From Pseudomonadota bacterium (GTDB lineage Bacteria > Pseudomonadota > Alphaproteobacteria > Micropepsales > Micropepsaceae): a DNA stretch of 62,636 nt. The first letter of the stretch is position 1. Each line of letters begins with the position of its first letter. A program made the position numbers and the translations under genes. The stretch lies in contig JACQDN010000019.1 in assembly GCA_016201105.1 (NCBI GenBank), positions 1 to 62,636 of the forward strand. Reading direction: 5' to 3'. Of the stretch, positions 42,958 to 51,948 are shown in pieces. A model generated the notes under the pieces. The model did no database searches, was not told the DNA's origin, and saw only the letters and a program-made list of their open reading frames with translations.

Positions 42958-44012
42958 TGAGCGCTTCCTGTGTCGGCGTCGCCTGAGCTCGCATCGATCA
43001 AAAGACGCGCAAGCGAAAGCGGGGTGAGAGTTTCAAGTCCGCCGGCCACAAAGGGCGAGCGGGTAACATGGGCGAGCGTGAGCCCGCGTGTCGACGCGGC
43101 CGTGACGGCTCCCAGCCGGCGGGAGAGATCCAGACCGGTGACGACGAGATGCTTTGCACCCAGCAGATAGAGCGCGTGGGTGATCTCGCCGACTTCTTCG
43201 GCGTCGCCCAAGGCCGAGACCACGCCGATTGTCTCGATGCCGTCGATGGCGGCGACGCCGGCAAAGGCGGTGCGCAATTTCGAATTGCGCGGATCGAAGC
43301 CGGCGGTATCGACGATGGCGAGATATTTGTCCTTGGCGGCTTTGGCGATGGCTTTGACGATCGCATCCGCGCTATCGGCGATGACGGTCTCCGCGCCCAA
43401 ATGATTGCCGAACGTCTCAAGCCGTGCGACCGCGCCTGCGCCATGGGCGTCTGCCGCAATCAGGCGCACCGACCGGTGCGAGAGGCGGGCATGGGCCGCG
43501 ATCTTGGAGGCAACGGCCGTTTTGCCCGCGCCATTCGGGCCCAGGAGAAGAAGAGCTGACGCGTTCGACGTATCGAGCGGCTTGCAACGCATGCGGCGGT
43601 CGAGCGCGCAGGCCAGCGCCAGCGTCATATCGGACAATCCGCTTTGCTCCGCGGTTTTGGCAAGATCGTGTGCAAGCGAATCCGGCGCGCGATGGCCGCG
43701 GAGCAATTCCAGCAAATGCGCGCGGTCGAAATTTCGGCTCTTGGGCGTCGAATTCGACTTTTCGCCGCGCAACCGACGGATCAATCCGTCGCGATATTTG
43801 TCGGCGAAATTCTGCGGTGCAGTTTCGGCGTCCGACGTTTGCGCCTGGGGTAGTTCGGCATCCTGTTCCGGTTTATCGACGGCCGCACGAACCATCACGC
43901 CGCCGCCTTTTGCACGCTCGCTGGCGATGATGACGGCGTCGGGGCCCATTTCCTTGCGCACACTGGAGAGCGCGGCCTTCATGTCTTTGGCGAGAAATGT
44001 CCTGAGTTGCAT
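42954..44012 (-). CDS. flhF: flagellar placement GTPase FlhF
   Basis: 352 residues: an N-terminal basic region (MQLRTFLAKDMKAALSSVRK), a helical N domain (about 95-140) and an SRP-type G domain. Walker A GPNGAGKT is at 158-165, LIAADAHGAGAVARLETFG is the G2-like region and IVDTAGFDPRNSKL the G3. The arginine of the usual DTYR motif is absent (DAHG), a mild departure from FlhF of Vibrio. FlhF marks the pole for flagellum assembly. It is followed by flhG and preceded by flhA, 3 bases apart. Confidence 0.9.
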   Translation of the reverse strand: MQLRTFLAKDMKAALSSVRKEMGPDAVIIASERAKGGGVMVRAAVDKPEQDAELPQAQTSDAETAPQNFADKYRDGLIRRLRGEKSNSTPKSRNFDRAHLLELLRGHRAPDSLAHDLAKTAEQSGLSDMTLALACALDRRMRCKPLDTSNASALLLLGPNGAGKTAVASKIAAHARLSHRSVRLIAADAHGAGAVARLETFGNHLGAETVIADSADAIVKAIAKAAKDKYLAIVDTAGFDPRNSKLRTAFAGVAAIDGIETIGVVSALGDAEEVGEITHALYLLGAKHLVVTGLDLSRRLGAVTAASTRGLTLAHVTRSPFVAGGLETLTPLSLARLLIDASSGDADTGSAQ

Positions 44013-44015
44013 GGC

Positions 44016-46130
44016 TTAGACCGTTCCCAAAGTGCGCAGGCGCACGCTGGCGTGAATTTCGTTTTGCGACATGACGACCGTCTGCGCGCGGAAGCGTTCC
44101 ACGATCGAGCGCACGAAGGGACGTACCTGCGGGCTGGTGAGCAGCACGGCCATATCGCCTTTTTGACCCGCTTCGTCGAAGCGCTCGCGCACGGCCTGGA
44201 TGAAGGCTTGCAGCTGCGACGGCGCCATGGCGAGTTGGCGCTCTTCGCCCTGACCGATGATCGATTCCGCGAAGGCCTGTTCCCAGGCGGGCGAGAGCGC
44301 GACCAACGGCAGATAACCGTGGGGCGAGAGATATTGGTGGCAAAGCTGACGCGCGAGGCGGGCCCGCACATGCTCGGTGATGTAGAGCGCATTTTTGGTA
44401 TGACCGACGGCCTCGGCGATGCCTTCCAGGACGGACGGCAAATCGCGGATCGAAACGCGCTCGGCCAGCAAGGTTTGCAATACGCGCTGCACGCCTGTGA
44501 CCGAAATCTGCGAGGGGATGATTTCGTCCACCAGCTTCTTGTGCTCGATGGGCAAATCGTCCAGCAGCTTCTTTGTCTCTGCAAAAGACAGAAGTTCGCT
44601 CATGTGGCTCTTGAGCACTTCGGTCAGGTGCGTGGTAAGCACGGTGCCGGGATCGACAACGGTCAGGCCACGAAACGAAGCCTCGTCGCGCAGGTTCTGC
44701 ATGATCCAGGTCGCAGGGAGCCCGAAAGCGGGTTCGGTCGTGTGCGTGCCTGGAATGTCGATCGGCCTTCCTTGCGGATCCATGACGAGGAATTGGCCAG
44801 GAAAGAGTTCGCCGCGTCCGGAATCGAATTCCTTGACCGAAATGCGGTACTCGTTGGCGCCGAGCTGCATGTTGTCGAGGATGCGCACGCTCGGCATGAC
44901 GAAGCCCATTTCCTGGGCGAGCTGCTTTCGCAGCGCTTTGATCTGGTCGGTGATGCGCTGGCCTTTCACATCGTTGATCAGCGGCAGGAGGCCGTAACCC
45001 AATTCGATGCGCAAAAGATCGAGCGCCAACGCGTTGGCGATCGGCTCTTCCTTCGCCTGGACCTCTGCGGCGGCTTTATCTTCCTGCTTCTGGGCTTCGG
45101 CGCGCGCTTCGTCCTTCTTCTTGTAGGCGACCCAGGCGAGCGCTCCGACGCCGGCGGATAGCGCGACGAACACAAGCGTGGGCATTCCCGGCAACACGCC
45201 GACGATGCCCATCACGGCCGAGGCCATGCCCAGCGCCTGCGGATAGAACGAGAACTGGCTGATCAGCGCTTTGTCGGTCGCGCCTTCGACGCCCGCCTTG
45301 GAGACCATGAGGCCGGCCGCGGTCGAAACGATGAGCGCCGGCATCTGGCTGACGAGGCCGTCGCCGACCGTGAGCAGGGTGAAAGTCTGCGTCGCATCGA
45401 CGAAGCTCATGCCCTTTTGTGCAACGGCGATGATGATGCCGCCGATGACGTTGATGGCGACGATCATCAACCCGGCGATGGCATCGCCGCGCACGAATTT
45501 GCTGGCGCCGTCCATGGCGCCGAAGAAATTGGATTCCGCTTCGATGGTCTTGCGGCGGCTGCGCGCTTCCTTTTCGTCGATCAATCCGGCGGAGAGGTCG
45601 GCGTCGATCGCCATCTGCTTGCCGGGCATCGCGTCCAAGCTGAAGCGGGCCGCGACTTCGGCGATGCGCCCCGAACCTTTGGTGATGACGATGAAATTCA
45701 CGATGACCAGGATCGCAAACACAATCAGCCCGATCAGGAAGTTGCCTTGCATGATCAGTTTGCCGAACGCCTGGATCACATAGCCCGAGGCATCGGTGCC
45801 TTCGTTGCCGTGGCCCAGGATCAACCGCGTTGAAGCGAGGTTGAGGGCGAGGCGCAGCATCGTGGTGATCAAAAGTACCGCCGGAAAAGCGCTGAATTCC
45901 AATGGCTTTCGGATGAATACAGCCGTCATCAGAATCAGAATCGAAAGCGACAGCGAAAAAGCGAGACTGATGTCGAGCAGCCATGCCGGCAACGGCAGGA
46001 TCAGCACCACCAGAATCGCCATGATGCCGATGGCCAGCGACAGATCGCTGCGCTTCAGAATCTCCTGAATGCGCCCGAGGTCGAAGCCGGGTGCGGCGGC
46101 AGCCGGGAGTGCGTTGGTCGCGTCAGACAT
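44016..46130 (-). CDS. flhA: flagellar export gate protein FlhA
   Basis: 704 residues. An N-terminal membrane domain with eight helices (about 30-330) holds the family signatures LITTMLRLALNLASTRLIL, FIVITKGSGRIAEVAARFSL and DADLSAGLIDEKEARSRR; a large cytoplasmic domain follows (from about 360) with FVMPSVRILDNMQLGANEYR and VVDPGTVLTTHLTEVLK. FlhA forms the nonameric ring that receives export substrates. Normal length, no defects. It follows flbD by 21 bases. Confidence 0.97.
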   Translation of the reverse strand: MSDATNALPAAAAPGFDLGRIQEILKRSDLSLAIGIMAILVVLILPLPAWLLDISLAFSLSLSILILMTAVFIRKPLEFSAFPAVLLITTMLRLALNLASTRLILGHGNEGTDASGYVIQAFGKLIMQGNFLIGLIVFAILVIVNFIVITKGSGRIAEVAARFSLDAMPGKQMAIDADLSAGLIDEKEARSRRKTIEAESNFFGAMDGASKFVRGDAIAGLMIVAINVIGGIIIAVAQKGMSFVDATQTFTLLTVGDGLVSQMPALIVSTAAGLMVSKAGVEGATDKALISQFSFYPQALGMASAVMGIVGVLPGMPTLVFVALSAGVGALAWVAYKKKDEARAEAQKQEDKAAAEVQAKEEPIANALALDLLRIELGYGLLPLINDVKGQRITDQIKALRKQLAQEMGFVMPSVRILDNMQLGANEYRISVKEFDSGRGELFPGQFLVMDPQGRPIDIPGTHTTEPAFGLPATWIMQNLRDEASFRGLTVVDPGTVLTTHLTEVLKSHMSELLSFAETKKLLDDLPIEHKKLVDEIIPSQISVTGVQRVLQTLLAERVSIRDLPSVLEGIAEAVGHTKNALYITEHVRARLARQLCHQYLSPHGYLPLVALSPAWEQAFAESIIGQGEERQLAMAPSQLQAFIQAVRERFDEAGQKGDMAVLLTSPQVRPFVRSIVERFRAQTVVMSQNEIHASVRLRTLGTV

Positions 46131-46151
46131 GGCCCGAGATCATCGTTGTCA

Positions 46152-47534
46152 TCATCCGAGAGCGGCGGCACGGGCTTCGCCGGGTTGCGGAACGGCAAGG
46201 CCGGATTGGCTGTACTCGCGCAGCTTGTTGCGCAGGGTGCGGATCGAAATGCCCAGAATATTGGCCGCGTGCGTGCGATTGCCCAGGCAATGATCGAGCG
46301 TATCCAGAATGAGATCGCGTTCGACTTCGGCGACGGTGCGGCCGACAAGACCGCGCGCCGCCAAGGCGTTCGCCGTGTCGACCACCGCTTTCACCGGGCC
46401 TGAAATGTCGTTCCCCGGACCGTTGCCCACCTGCGTGCCATCGGGGAGGCGAATGGCTTCGGGTGAAATTTCCGCGCCGTTGGCGAGCAGCACGGCGCGG
46501 TGGATGGTGTTTTCCAGCTCGCGCACATTGCCCCGCCAATTGTGCGAGATCAGCAGGCGTTCGGTGACGGACGCGAGCGGACGGAAGGGCGCGCCGTTCA
46601 CTTCGGCGTATTTGTGCGCGAAATGGCGGGCGAGTGCGAGAATATCCTTCGGGCGTTCGCGCAAAGCGGGCAGGCGAAGGTTCACCACGTTCAGGCGATA
46701 GAGCAGGTCTTCGCGGAAGGTGCCGCGCTTCACCGCTTCGGCGAGATCGCGGTTGGAGGTGGCGACGATGCGGATGTCGACCTTGACCGGCTTGGTGCCG
46801 CCGACGCGGTCGATTTCGCGTTCTTGAATCGCGCGCAGGAGCTTGGCCTGCAGGCGCACGTCCATCTCGCTGATTTCATCCAGCAGCAGCGTGCCGCCGT
46901 TGGCTTCCTCGAATTTGCCGACGCGGCGCGCCACGGCGCCGGTGAACGAGCCCTTCTCGTGACCGAACAATTCCGATTCCAACAGATTGTCCGGGATGGC
47001 CGCGCAGTTGATGGAGATGAACGGTTTGTCGGCGCGAGAGGACTTCCTGTGAACGTAGCGGGCGAGCACTTCCTTACCCGTGCCGCTTTCCCCCGTGATG
47101 AGGATGGAGGCGTCGCTGCCGGAGACCTGATCGGCGAGAGCGATGACTTGGCCCATTGCTTCATCTTCATAGATGAGCTGATGGGATTCATCGGCGACGG
47201 CGGAAAGAACGGCCGCAATCAACTCGGGATCGGGCGGTAGCGGCAAATATTCTTTGGCGCCGGCGCGGATGGCGTCCACCGCCTTGCGCGCGTCGGTGCC
47301 GATACCGGCCGCGACGACCGGCGTACAGATGCGTTCGGCCGCGAGGCTGCGCACCAGCCGTCCGATGTCGAGCGTCACGTCGCACAGCGCAAGATCCGCC
47401 CCCTTGCCGCCGCGAAGTTCGGCCAAAGCCTGGTCGATATCGTTGGCAAGGGTGACTTTGGCGCCGCGATCCATCGCGATTTTGGTGGCCGCGCCGAGTT
47501 GGCCTTGCATGGCGCCGATGATGAGTAGCCGCAT
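46152..47534 (-). CDS. flbD: flagellar sigma-54 activator FlbD
   Basis: 460 residues. Receiver-like domain (1-115), AAA+ domain with Walker A GESGTGKE at 148-155, GSFTGA at 195-200 and LLLDEISEM, and a Fis-type HTH at the end (THAANILGISIRTLRNKLRE). The receiver is atypical: the acidic pocket is replaced by IIGAMQG at the N-terminus and the conserved lysine by LPLP, though D52 remains. Caulobacter FlbD is similar; it activates late sigma-54 flagellar genes and represses fliF. Position after fliN and before flhA supports the name. Confidence 0.93.
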   Translation of the reverse strand: MRLLIIGAMQGQLGAATKIAMDRGAKVTLANDIDQALAELRGGKGADLALCDVTLDIGRLVRSLAAERICTPVVAAGIGTDARKAVDAIRAGAKEYLPLPPDPELIAAVLSAVADESHQLIYEDEAMGQVIALADQVSGSDASILITGESGTGKEVLARYVHRKSSRADKPFISINCAAIPDNLLESELFGHEKGSFTGAVARRVGKFEEANGGTLLLDEISEMDVRLQAKLLRAIQEREIDRVGGTKPVKVDIRIVATSNRDLAEAVKRGTFREDLLYRLNVVNLRLPALRERPKDILALARHFAHKYAEVNGAPFRPLASVTERLLISHNWRGNVRELENTIHRAVLLANGAEISPEAIRLPDGTQVGNGPGNDISGPVKAVVDTANALAARGLVGRTVAEVERDLILDTLDHCLGNRTHAANILGISIRTLRNKLREYSQSGLAVPQPGEARAAALG

Positions 47535-47562
47535 GGCTTTGTTCCTCTATTCCTTTGCCGGC

Positions 47563-47922
47563 TTACGCCTGACCGCTCTTGATGATTTCCGTCATGGTCA
47601 CGCCGAGACGGTCTTCGACCAGCACCACTTCGCCGCGCGCGACGAGGCGGTTGTTCACATAGATGTCGATGGCCTCGCCGACCTTGCGGTCCAGCTCCAC
47701 GATCGTTCCTTTGCCGAGCTTCAGCAGCTGGCTCACTTCCATGCCCGACTTGCCGAGCACGGCACTGACCGTGACGGGCACATCGAACACCGCTTCGAGA
47801 TCGGACGAACTTCTTTTCGCCTCGTTCTCCTGGGCGTCGTGGGTCTGCAGCAGAGCAGGGCGGCCTTCGCCTCCGGGCTCATGGGCAAGATCCGGCAGTT
47901 CGACTTCGTCGTTGCCAGGCAT
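47563..47922 (-). CDS. fliN: flagellar motor switch protein FliN
   Basis: 119 residues. The C-terminal SpoA domain carries the FliN signature: LEAVFDVPVTVSAVLGKSGM, LLKLGKGTIVELDRKVGEAI and YVNNRLVARGEVVLVEDRLG, ending MTEIIKSG. An acidic N-terminal extension of about 40 residues precedes it. FliN forms the base of the C-ring. It is 3 bases from fliH and 28 from flbD. Confidence 0.96.
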   Translation of the reverse strand: MPGNDEVELPDLAHEPGGEGRPALLQTHDAQENEAKRSSSDLEAVFDVPVTVSAVLGKSGMEVSQLLKLGKGTIVELDRKVGEAIDIYVNNRLVARGEVVLVEDRLGVTMTEIIKSGQA

Positions 47923-47925
47923 GGT

Positions 47926-48546
47926 CTATTCCTCCGTCACGCGGCCCGCGTCGGCAAAACGCCGGGCGATCAATTCGTTCATGCTTGCTTCCATAGAGGC
48001 GAGGGCGCGTTCGGCGCCGCCGCCGCGCCATTCGATGCGGCAGTCTGCGCCGCGAAAATTGTGTTCCGCCGAGATCTGAACGCGGCCGTCGAAGCCCTCT
48101 TCGTGAGCCATGTCCGCGATGCGTTTGCCGAGCGCGTCGGCGACGGCTTGCGAGGTGCGCAATACGATGCGCGGCTCGCCGATGGCTTGGTGCATGGCTT
48201 CGCGCAGCGCGCGCTCGACTTCGCCGAGCGGAAAGGCTTCCAGTGCGGTGCGCGCGAGCTTTCCGCCAACCGCCATCGCCAGATCGGCGGCATGCGCGCG
48301 GACTTGGTCGATGGCCGCGAGCGACTGGCGCAGCTGCGCCGTCAATTCACGGGCCGCCGCGTCCACTGCTTCAATGGCGCTAACTTCACACGAACGCAGG
48401 CCTTCGGTGCGCGCCTGCGTCATCAGCTGATCGAGCTCTCCCTGCGTCAGCGTCTTGCGCGCGCGGTTGCGCGCGGCGTCGGAGGCAACGTCGGTACCCG
48501 CCGCAAAAACGGTGTCGAAGGTAAAACGGGTGGCGGTCTTTCTCAT
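47926..48546 (-). CDS. fliH: flagellar assembly protein FliH (FlbE-type)
   Basis: 206 residues. The N-terminus has an FTFDTVFA motif common in alphaproteobacterial FliH/FlbE, the middle is helical (TQGELDQLMTQARTEG, AVDAAARELTAQLRQSLAAI), and the C-terminus resembles the V/F-ATPase E subunit (QISAEHNFRGADCRIEWRGG). FliH anchors FliI to the C-ring. Position between fliG and fliN matches flbE of Caulobacter. The start overlaps the fliG stop as TGATG. Confidence 0.87.
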   Translation of the reverse strand: MRKTATRFTFDTVFAAGTDVASDAARNRARKTLTQGELDQLMTQARTEGLRSCEVSAIEAVDAAARELTAQLRQSLAAIDQVRAHAADLAMAVGGKLARTALEAFPLGEVERALREAMHQAIGEPRIVLRTSQAVADALGKRIADMAHEEGFDGRVQISAEHNFRGADCRIEWRGGGAERALASMEASMNELIARRFADAGRVTEE

Positions 48547-49580
48547 CAGTAGATCAACTCGTCTTCGCCCTGCTTGTTGGCGATCATGATTTCGCCCTTG
48601 TTGGCGAGGTCCTTGGCGACGTTCACCATGCGCATCTGGGCTTCATCGACATCCTTGAGGCGCACGGGCCCCATCGCTTCCATGTCTTCGCGCAGGATCT
48701 TTCCCGCGCGTTCGCTCATATTGGAGAAGAAGACGTCGCGCAGCGTATCGGTCGCGCCTTTGAGCGCGAGGGCGAGTTTGTCCTTCTCGACATGGCGCAG
48801 CAGCGTTTGGATCGAACCGGGATCGAGCTTGCCGAGGTCCTCGAAGGTGAACATCAGCGCCTTGATGCGTTCGGCGGAGTCGCGATTTCTTTCTTCCAGC
48901 GCCGTGATGAAGCGGCCTTCGGTCTGGCGATCGAAATTGTTGAAGATTTCCGCGATGTGCTCATGCGCATCGCGCTTGGCGGTGCGGGCGAGGTTGGACA
49001 TGAATTCGACGCGCAAGGTCTTTTCGACCTTGTCTAGAATGTCCTTCTGCACCGATTCCATGCGCAGCATGCGCTGCACCACTTCGAGGGCGAATTCCTC
49101 CGGCATGGCGCCGAGCACACGCGCGGCGTGTTCCGGCTTGATCTTGGAGAGTACGACCGCGACGGTTTGCGGATATTCGTTTTTCAGATAGTTCGCCAGA
49201 ACCGTCTCGTTCACGTTGGCGAGCTTGTCCCACATCGTGCGGCCGGCGGGGCCGCGGATTTCTTCCATGATGTTGGAGACTTTGTCCTGCTCCAGGAACT
49301 TGTTGAGCAGGCGCTCGGTCGATTCGTAAGAGCCCAGCAGCGAACCGCCCGCCGACATCTGGGAGACGAAATCGACCATCAATTTTTCCACCAGGCTCGC
49401 GCTGACGGCACCTAGGTTGGACATGAGCTGCGAGATTTCCTTGATCTCGTCTTCGTCCATGAGCTTCCACAGCGGCGAGCTATGCTCCTCGCCGAGCGAG
49501 AGCATGAGAACGGCCGCCCGTTCCGGGCCGCTGAGCCCGCGAACGTCTTCCTTGGCTGCTGCTTTGTTGCCGCGCGACAT
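48546..49580 (-). CDS. fliG: flagellar motor switch protein FliG
   Basis: 344 residues. Domains in order: N (FliF-binding, [20 protein letters not shown]), middle (FliM-binding, [32 protein letters not shown]) and C (torque-generating, [53 protein letters not shown]). The charged residues that face the stator are present. It lies 6 bases after fliF in the operon. Confidence 0.97.
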   Translation of the reverse strand: MSRGNKAAAKEDVRGLSGPERAAVLMLSLGEEHSSPLWKLMDEDEIKEISQLMSNLGAVSASLVEKLMVDFVSQMSAGGSLLGSYESTERLLNKFLEQDKVSNIMEEIRGPAGRTMWDKLANVNETVLANYLKNEYPQTVAVVLSKIKPEHAARVLGAMPEEFALEVVQRMLRMESVQKDILDKVEKTLRVEFMSNLARTAKRDAHEHIAEIFNNFDRQTEGRFITALEERNRDSAERIKALMFTFEDLGKLDPGSIQTLLRHVEKDKLALALKGATDTLRDVFFSNMSERAGKILREDMEAMGPVRLKDVDEAQMRMVNVAKDLANKGEIMIANKQGEDELIY

Positions 49581-49586
49581 GGTCGA

Positions 49587-51218
49587 TTACACCGGTTGAT
49601 GCAGCCAGGTGCGCAGGATCGCGATCGCCTCATCGGGATGCGACTGCACGACTTCGCCGACCTTCTTGATGGAAGATTCGCGGACCTGACCGTCGATACG
49701 CGAGATGTCGATCATGTTTTCGCGCGGCGCCGGCAATGCTGCCTGGCCGCTTGCGTCGCCGGCGGTCGCGTGGTGCTGACCCGGCGCAGCAAGTTGACCG
49801 GAGGACTGCATCGCGTTCGGCAGGTAGCTGGGCTGTGACGAGACCGGCGTGAACATGCGGTTGATGAGCGGACGCACCACGAAGAAGCCCATCAGCAGCG
49901 CCACGAGGCCCATGATCGCCACCTCGATGATCTTCAGCCAGTCTCCGGAATCCAGACCCAGGAGCGGGGCTGCCACAGGCGCAATCGGACCGGTGTCCAT
50001 GCGCGCGAACGGCATGTTCACGACTTGCACGACATCGCCGCGCGCCTTGTCGAAGCCGATAGCGGATTTGACCAGCATATCGATTTTCTGCAACTCGTCG
50101 GACGAACGCGGCTTGTAGCTGACGGCGCCGGACGCGTTCGTCGTCGTGTCGCCGTCGACGGCGACGGCGACGGAGAGCTTCTTCACGGTGCCGCCGTCGA
50201 TCGTTGAGGTGCGCACCGTTTTGGAGATCTCGTAGTTCGTCGTCTCTTCGTTGCGGGTGTTTGAGGATTTGCTGCCGGGGGTCGAAGTCGTGGCGGCCTG
50301 ATTGGGCAGGGCGTTGGCAACCGAGACCGCGTTGCTGCTGTCGTTGTTGCCTTCGTTCGCGTCGGATTGGACGGTCTGCGAGGAGCGCACGACCTTGGAA
50401 TCCGGATCGTAGGTTTCCGACGTCTCGCTGACATGATTGTAGTTCATGTCGGCGGCCACTTGCACACGCACATGGCCCGGTCCGACGACGCTGGCCACAA
50501 TGGATTCGATGCGCTGGCGCAAGCGCTCTTCGAAGCCGGTGGTATCTTCTTCCTGCTTGGCAGAGCCGGCATCGGGCCCCGACTTGTCGTCTCCGCCGGC
50601 CAACAGATTTCCTTTATCGTCCACGATCGCGACGTGTTCGGGCGCAAGCCCTGCGACCGCGGCCGCAACGAGATGCTGAATGGCGGCCACTTGCTCGCGA
50701 TTCATCACGCCGCGCGTCTTGATCACGACCGAAGCGCTTGGCGATTGCTCGTCGTGGGAGAAGATCTGGCGTTCCGGCACCACAAGGTGAATGCGCGCGG
50801 CGGAAATGCCGTCGATGGTTTGGATCGAGCGGGCAAGTTCGCCTTCGACGGCGCGAAGGCGATTGATGTTCTGCACGAAAGCGGTGGTGCCGAAAGCATC
50901 GGACTTGTCGAAGATTTCGTAGCCGACGCCGGCGGCGGGCAGGTTCTCGGAGGCCAGCTCCATGCGCAGCTTGGTCACCTGATCCGACGGAACCAGAATG
51001 GTTCCGCCATCGCCCTTGGCCTCGTAGGGCACGTTCATGGCGTCAAGTTTCGCCGTAACCGCGGCTGCGTCGCGTGCTTCCAGGCCTGCGAACAGGATCG
51101 ACTTGGCCGGCTCGGTGATGGCGCCGGCGATATAGAGAAAGAAAGCGGTCAGCGCGGCGGCGACGCCGGCCATCACGCCGAAACGCGCGGCGCCCACACC
51201 TCTCAGAAATTCCGGCAA
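49587..51218 (-). CDS. fliF: flagellar MS-ring protein FliF
   Basis: 543 residues from TTG 51218, chosen because GGAGGG ends 5 bases upstream and the protein then begins just before the first membrane helix (FGVMAGVAAALTAFFLYIAG). Domains: the helix, YscJ-type ring-building motifs (SILFAGLEARDAAAVTAKLD, ASENLPAAGVGYEIFD), a Ser/Asn/Thr-rich loop at about 275-330, a second helix at about 435-455, and the C-terminal FliG-binding tail (EAIAILRTWL). It founds the basal body and heads the operon. CtrA-like and FlbD-like sites lie upstream. Confidence 0.95.
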   Translation of the reverse strand: MPEFLRGVGAARFGVMAGVAAALTAFFLYIAGAITEPAKSILFAGLEARDAAAVTAKLDAMNVPYEAKGDGGTILVPSDQVTKLRMELASENLPAAGVGYEIFDKSDAFGTTAFVQNINRLRAVEGELARSIQTIDGISAARIHLVVPERQIFSHDEQSPSASVVIKTRGVMNREQVAAIQHLVAAAVAGLAPEHVAIVDDKGNLLAGGDDKSGPDAGSAKQEEDTTGFEERLRQRIESIVASVVGPGHVRVQVAADMNYNHVSETSETYDPDSKVVRSSQTVQSDANEGNNDSSNAVSVANALPNQAATTSTPGSKSSNTRNEETTNYEISKTVRTSTIDGGTVKKLSVAVAVDGDTTTNASGAVSYKPRSSDELQKIDMLVKSAIGFDKARGDVVQVVNMPFARMDTGPIAPVAAPLLGLDSGDWLKIIEVAIMGLVALLMGFFVVRPLINRMFTPVSSQPSYLPNAMQSSGQLAAPGQHHATAGDASGQAALPAPRENMIDISRIDGQVRESSIKKVGEVVQSHPDEAIAILRTWLHQPV

Positions 51219-51287
51219 GACTACCCTCCGCCTCTCGGGCGAGACGAAGGCGTTTTCCAAAACGCGCTTTCGCAATCTCGCCGTGCT

Positions 51288-51302
51288 AGGCAAACATTGC
51301 CG
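51288..51302 (-). promoter_or_regulatory. FlbD-like site in the fliF promoter
   Basis: On the minus strand CGGCA-ATGTT-TGCCT, which matches the dyad CGGCA-N5-TGCCG found between fliK and flgK at one base less than perfect. In Caulobacter FlbD represses fliF from a site close to the transcription start; the location here, 70-84 bases before the TTG start, would fit. Confidence 0.45.
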
Positions 51303-51311
51303 TGTCTTGGG

Positions 51312-51326
51312 TAAAATTAGGCTTAA
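51312..51326 (-). promoter_or_regulatory. CtrA-like box in the fliF promoter
   Basis: On the minus strand TTAA-GCCTAAT-TTTA, one mismatch from TTAA-N7-TTAA, 9 bases upstream of the FlbD-like site. The pairing of a CtrA box with a downstream FlbD site is the arrangement known at the Caulobacter fliF promoter. Confidence 0.5.
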
Positions 51327-51385
51327 GGCGGGAAGAGATTGAAAACCATGTTCGCTAAGCGTGTCGAAGATCGCAGTAACCTTTT

Positions 51386-51404
51386 GCTAACGTCTTCCGT
51401 TAGC
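51386..51404. promoter_or_regulatory. inverted repeat upstream of fliF
   Basis: GCTAACG (51386-51392) and CGTTAGC (51398-51404) pair perfectly around TCTTC. It lies about 60 bases upstream of the CtrA-like box, in a 292-base stretch without genes between sciP and fliF. Role unknown. Confidence 0.35.
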
Positions 51405-51451
51405 GCTGCGCACGACTATGCAATTCGTGGATGTAGAAAGTGCACACGAAA

Positions 51452-51479
51452 ATGGCGTTCGCGATTTTGCGAACGCCAT
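51452..51479 (-). terminator. intrinsic terminator of sciP
   Basis: ATGGCGTTCGC (51452-51462) and GCGAACGCCAT (51469-51479) pair perfectly over 11 bases; on the minus strand the hairpin is followed by TTTTCG. It closes sciP and insulates the fliF promoter. Confidence 0.75.
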
Positions 51480-51510
51480 GCTCGACTTCAATCTTGGGAC
51501 GCGAATTCAA

Positions 51511-51786
51511 TCAGTGTCTGTATTGCTGCACGCGTGTCGCGCGCAGGCCCGGCATGCCGAAGCGGTCGATTGCGCGCTGCCAGGCGAGGAATTCCTCGAC
51601 TGTCAGCGTATAGCGGCGACACGCCTCGTCCAGGCTCAACAATCCGCCGCGCACGGCGGCCACGACTTCGGCCTTGCGGCGGATCACCCAGCGCTTCGTA
51701 TTCGGCGGCGGCAAATCGGCCAGCGTGAGCGGGCTACCGTCCGGTCCGATGACGTAGCTTACGCGGCCTCTACGGTCCTCGCCCAT
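51511..51786 (-). CDS. sciP: CtrA inhibitor SciP (DUF1153)
   Basis: 91 residues. Strong match to the SciP/DUF1153 family: YVIGPDGSPLTLADLPPPNT, KRWVIRRKAEVVAAVRGGLL, SLDEACRRYTLTVEEFLAWQ, RAIDRFG. The middle forms a Trp-repressor-like helix-turn-helix. In Caulobacter SciP binds CtrA-regulated promoters and blocks CtrA activation in G1. It lies between flgE and fliF, the same neighbourhood as in Caulobacter, which strengthens the call. Confidence 0.93.
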   Translation of the reverse strand: MGEDRRGRVSYVIGPDGSPLTLADLPPPNTKRWVIRRKAEVVAAVRGGLLSLDEACRRYTLTVEEFLAWQRAIDRFGMPGLRATRVQQYRH

Positions 51787-51948
51787 GTTCCTGTTGCTCC
51801 CAACTCCATTACCGCGGACAAAGTAACCGTGCCGCCTTTAAAGAACGGCAAAGCATCACGGTAAATGAAGTCGTAAAATCTTCGTGCCATTTCTAGTCAA
51901 AACGAATTCACCGGCGTTCCCGATCCTTCAGAAACGCCGATGTTTCGC

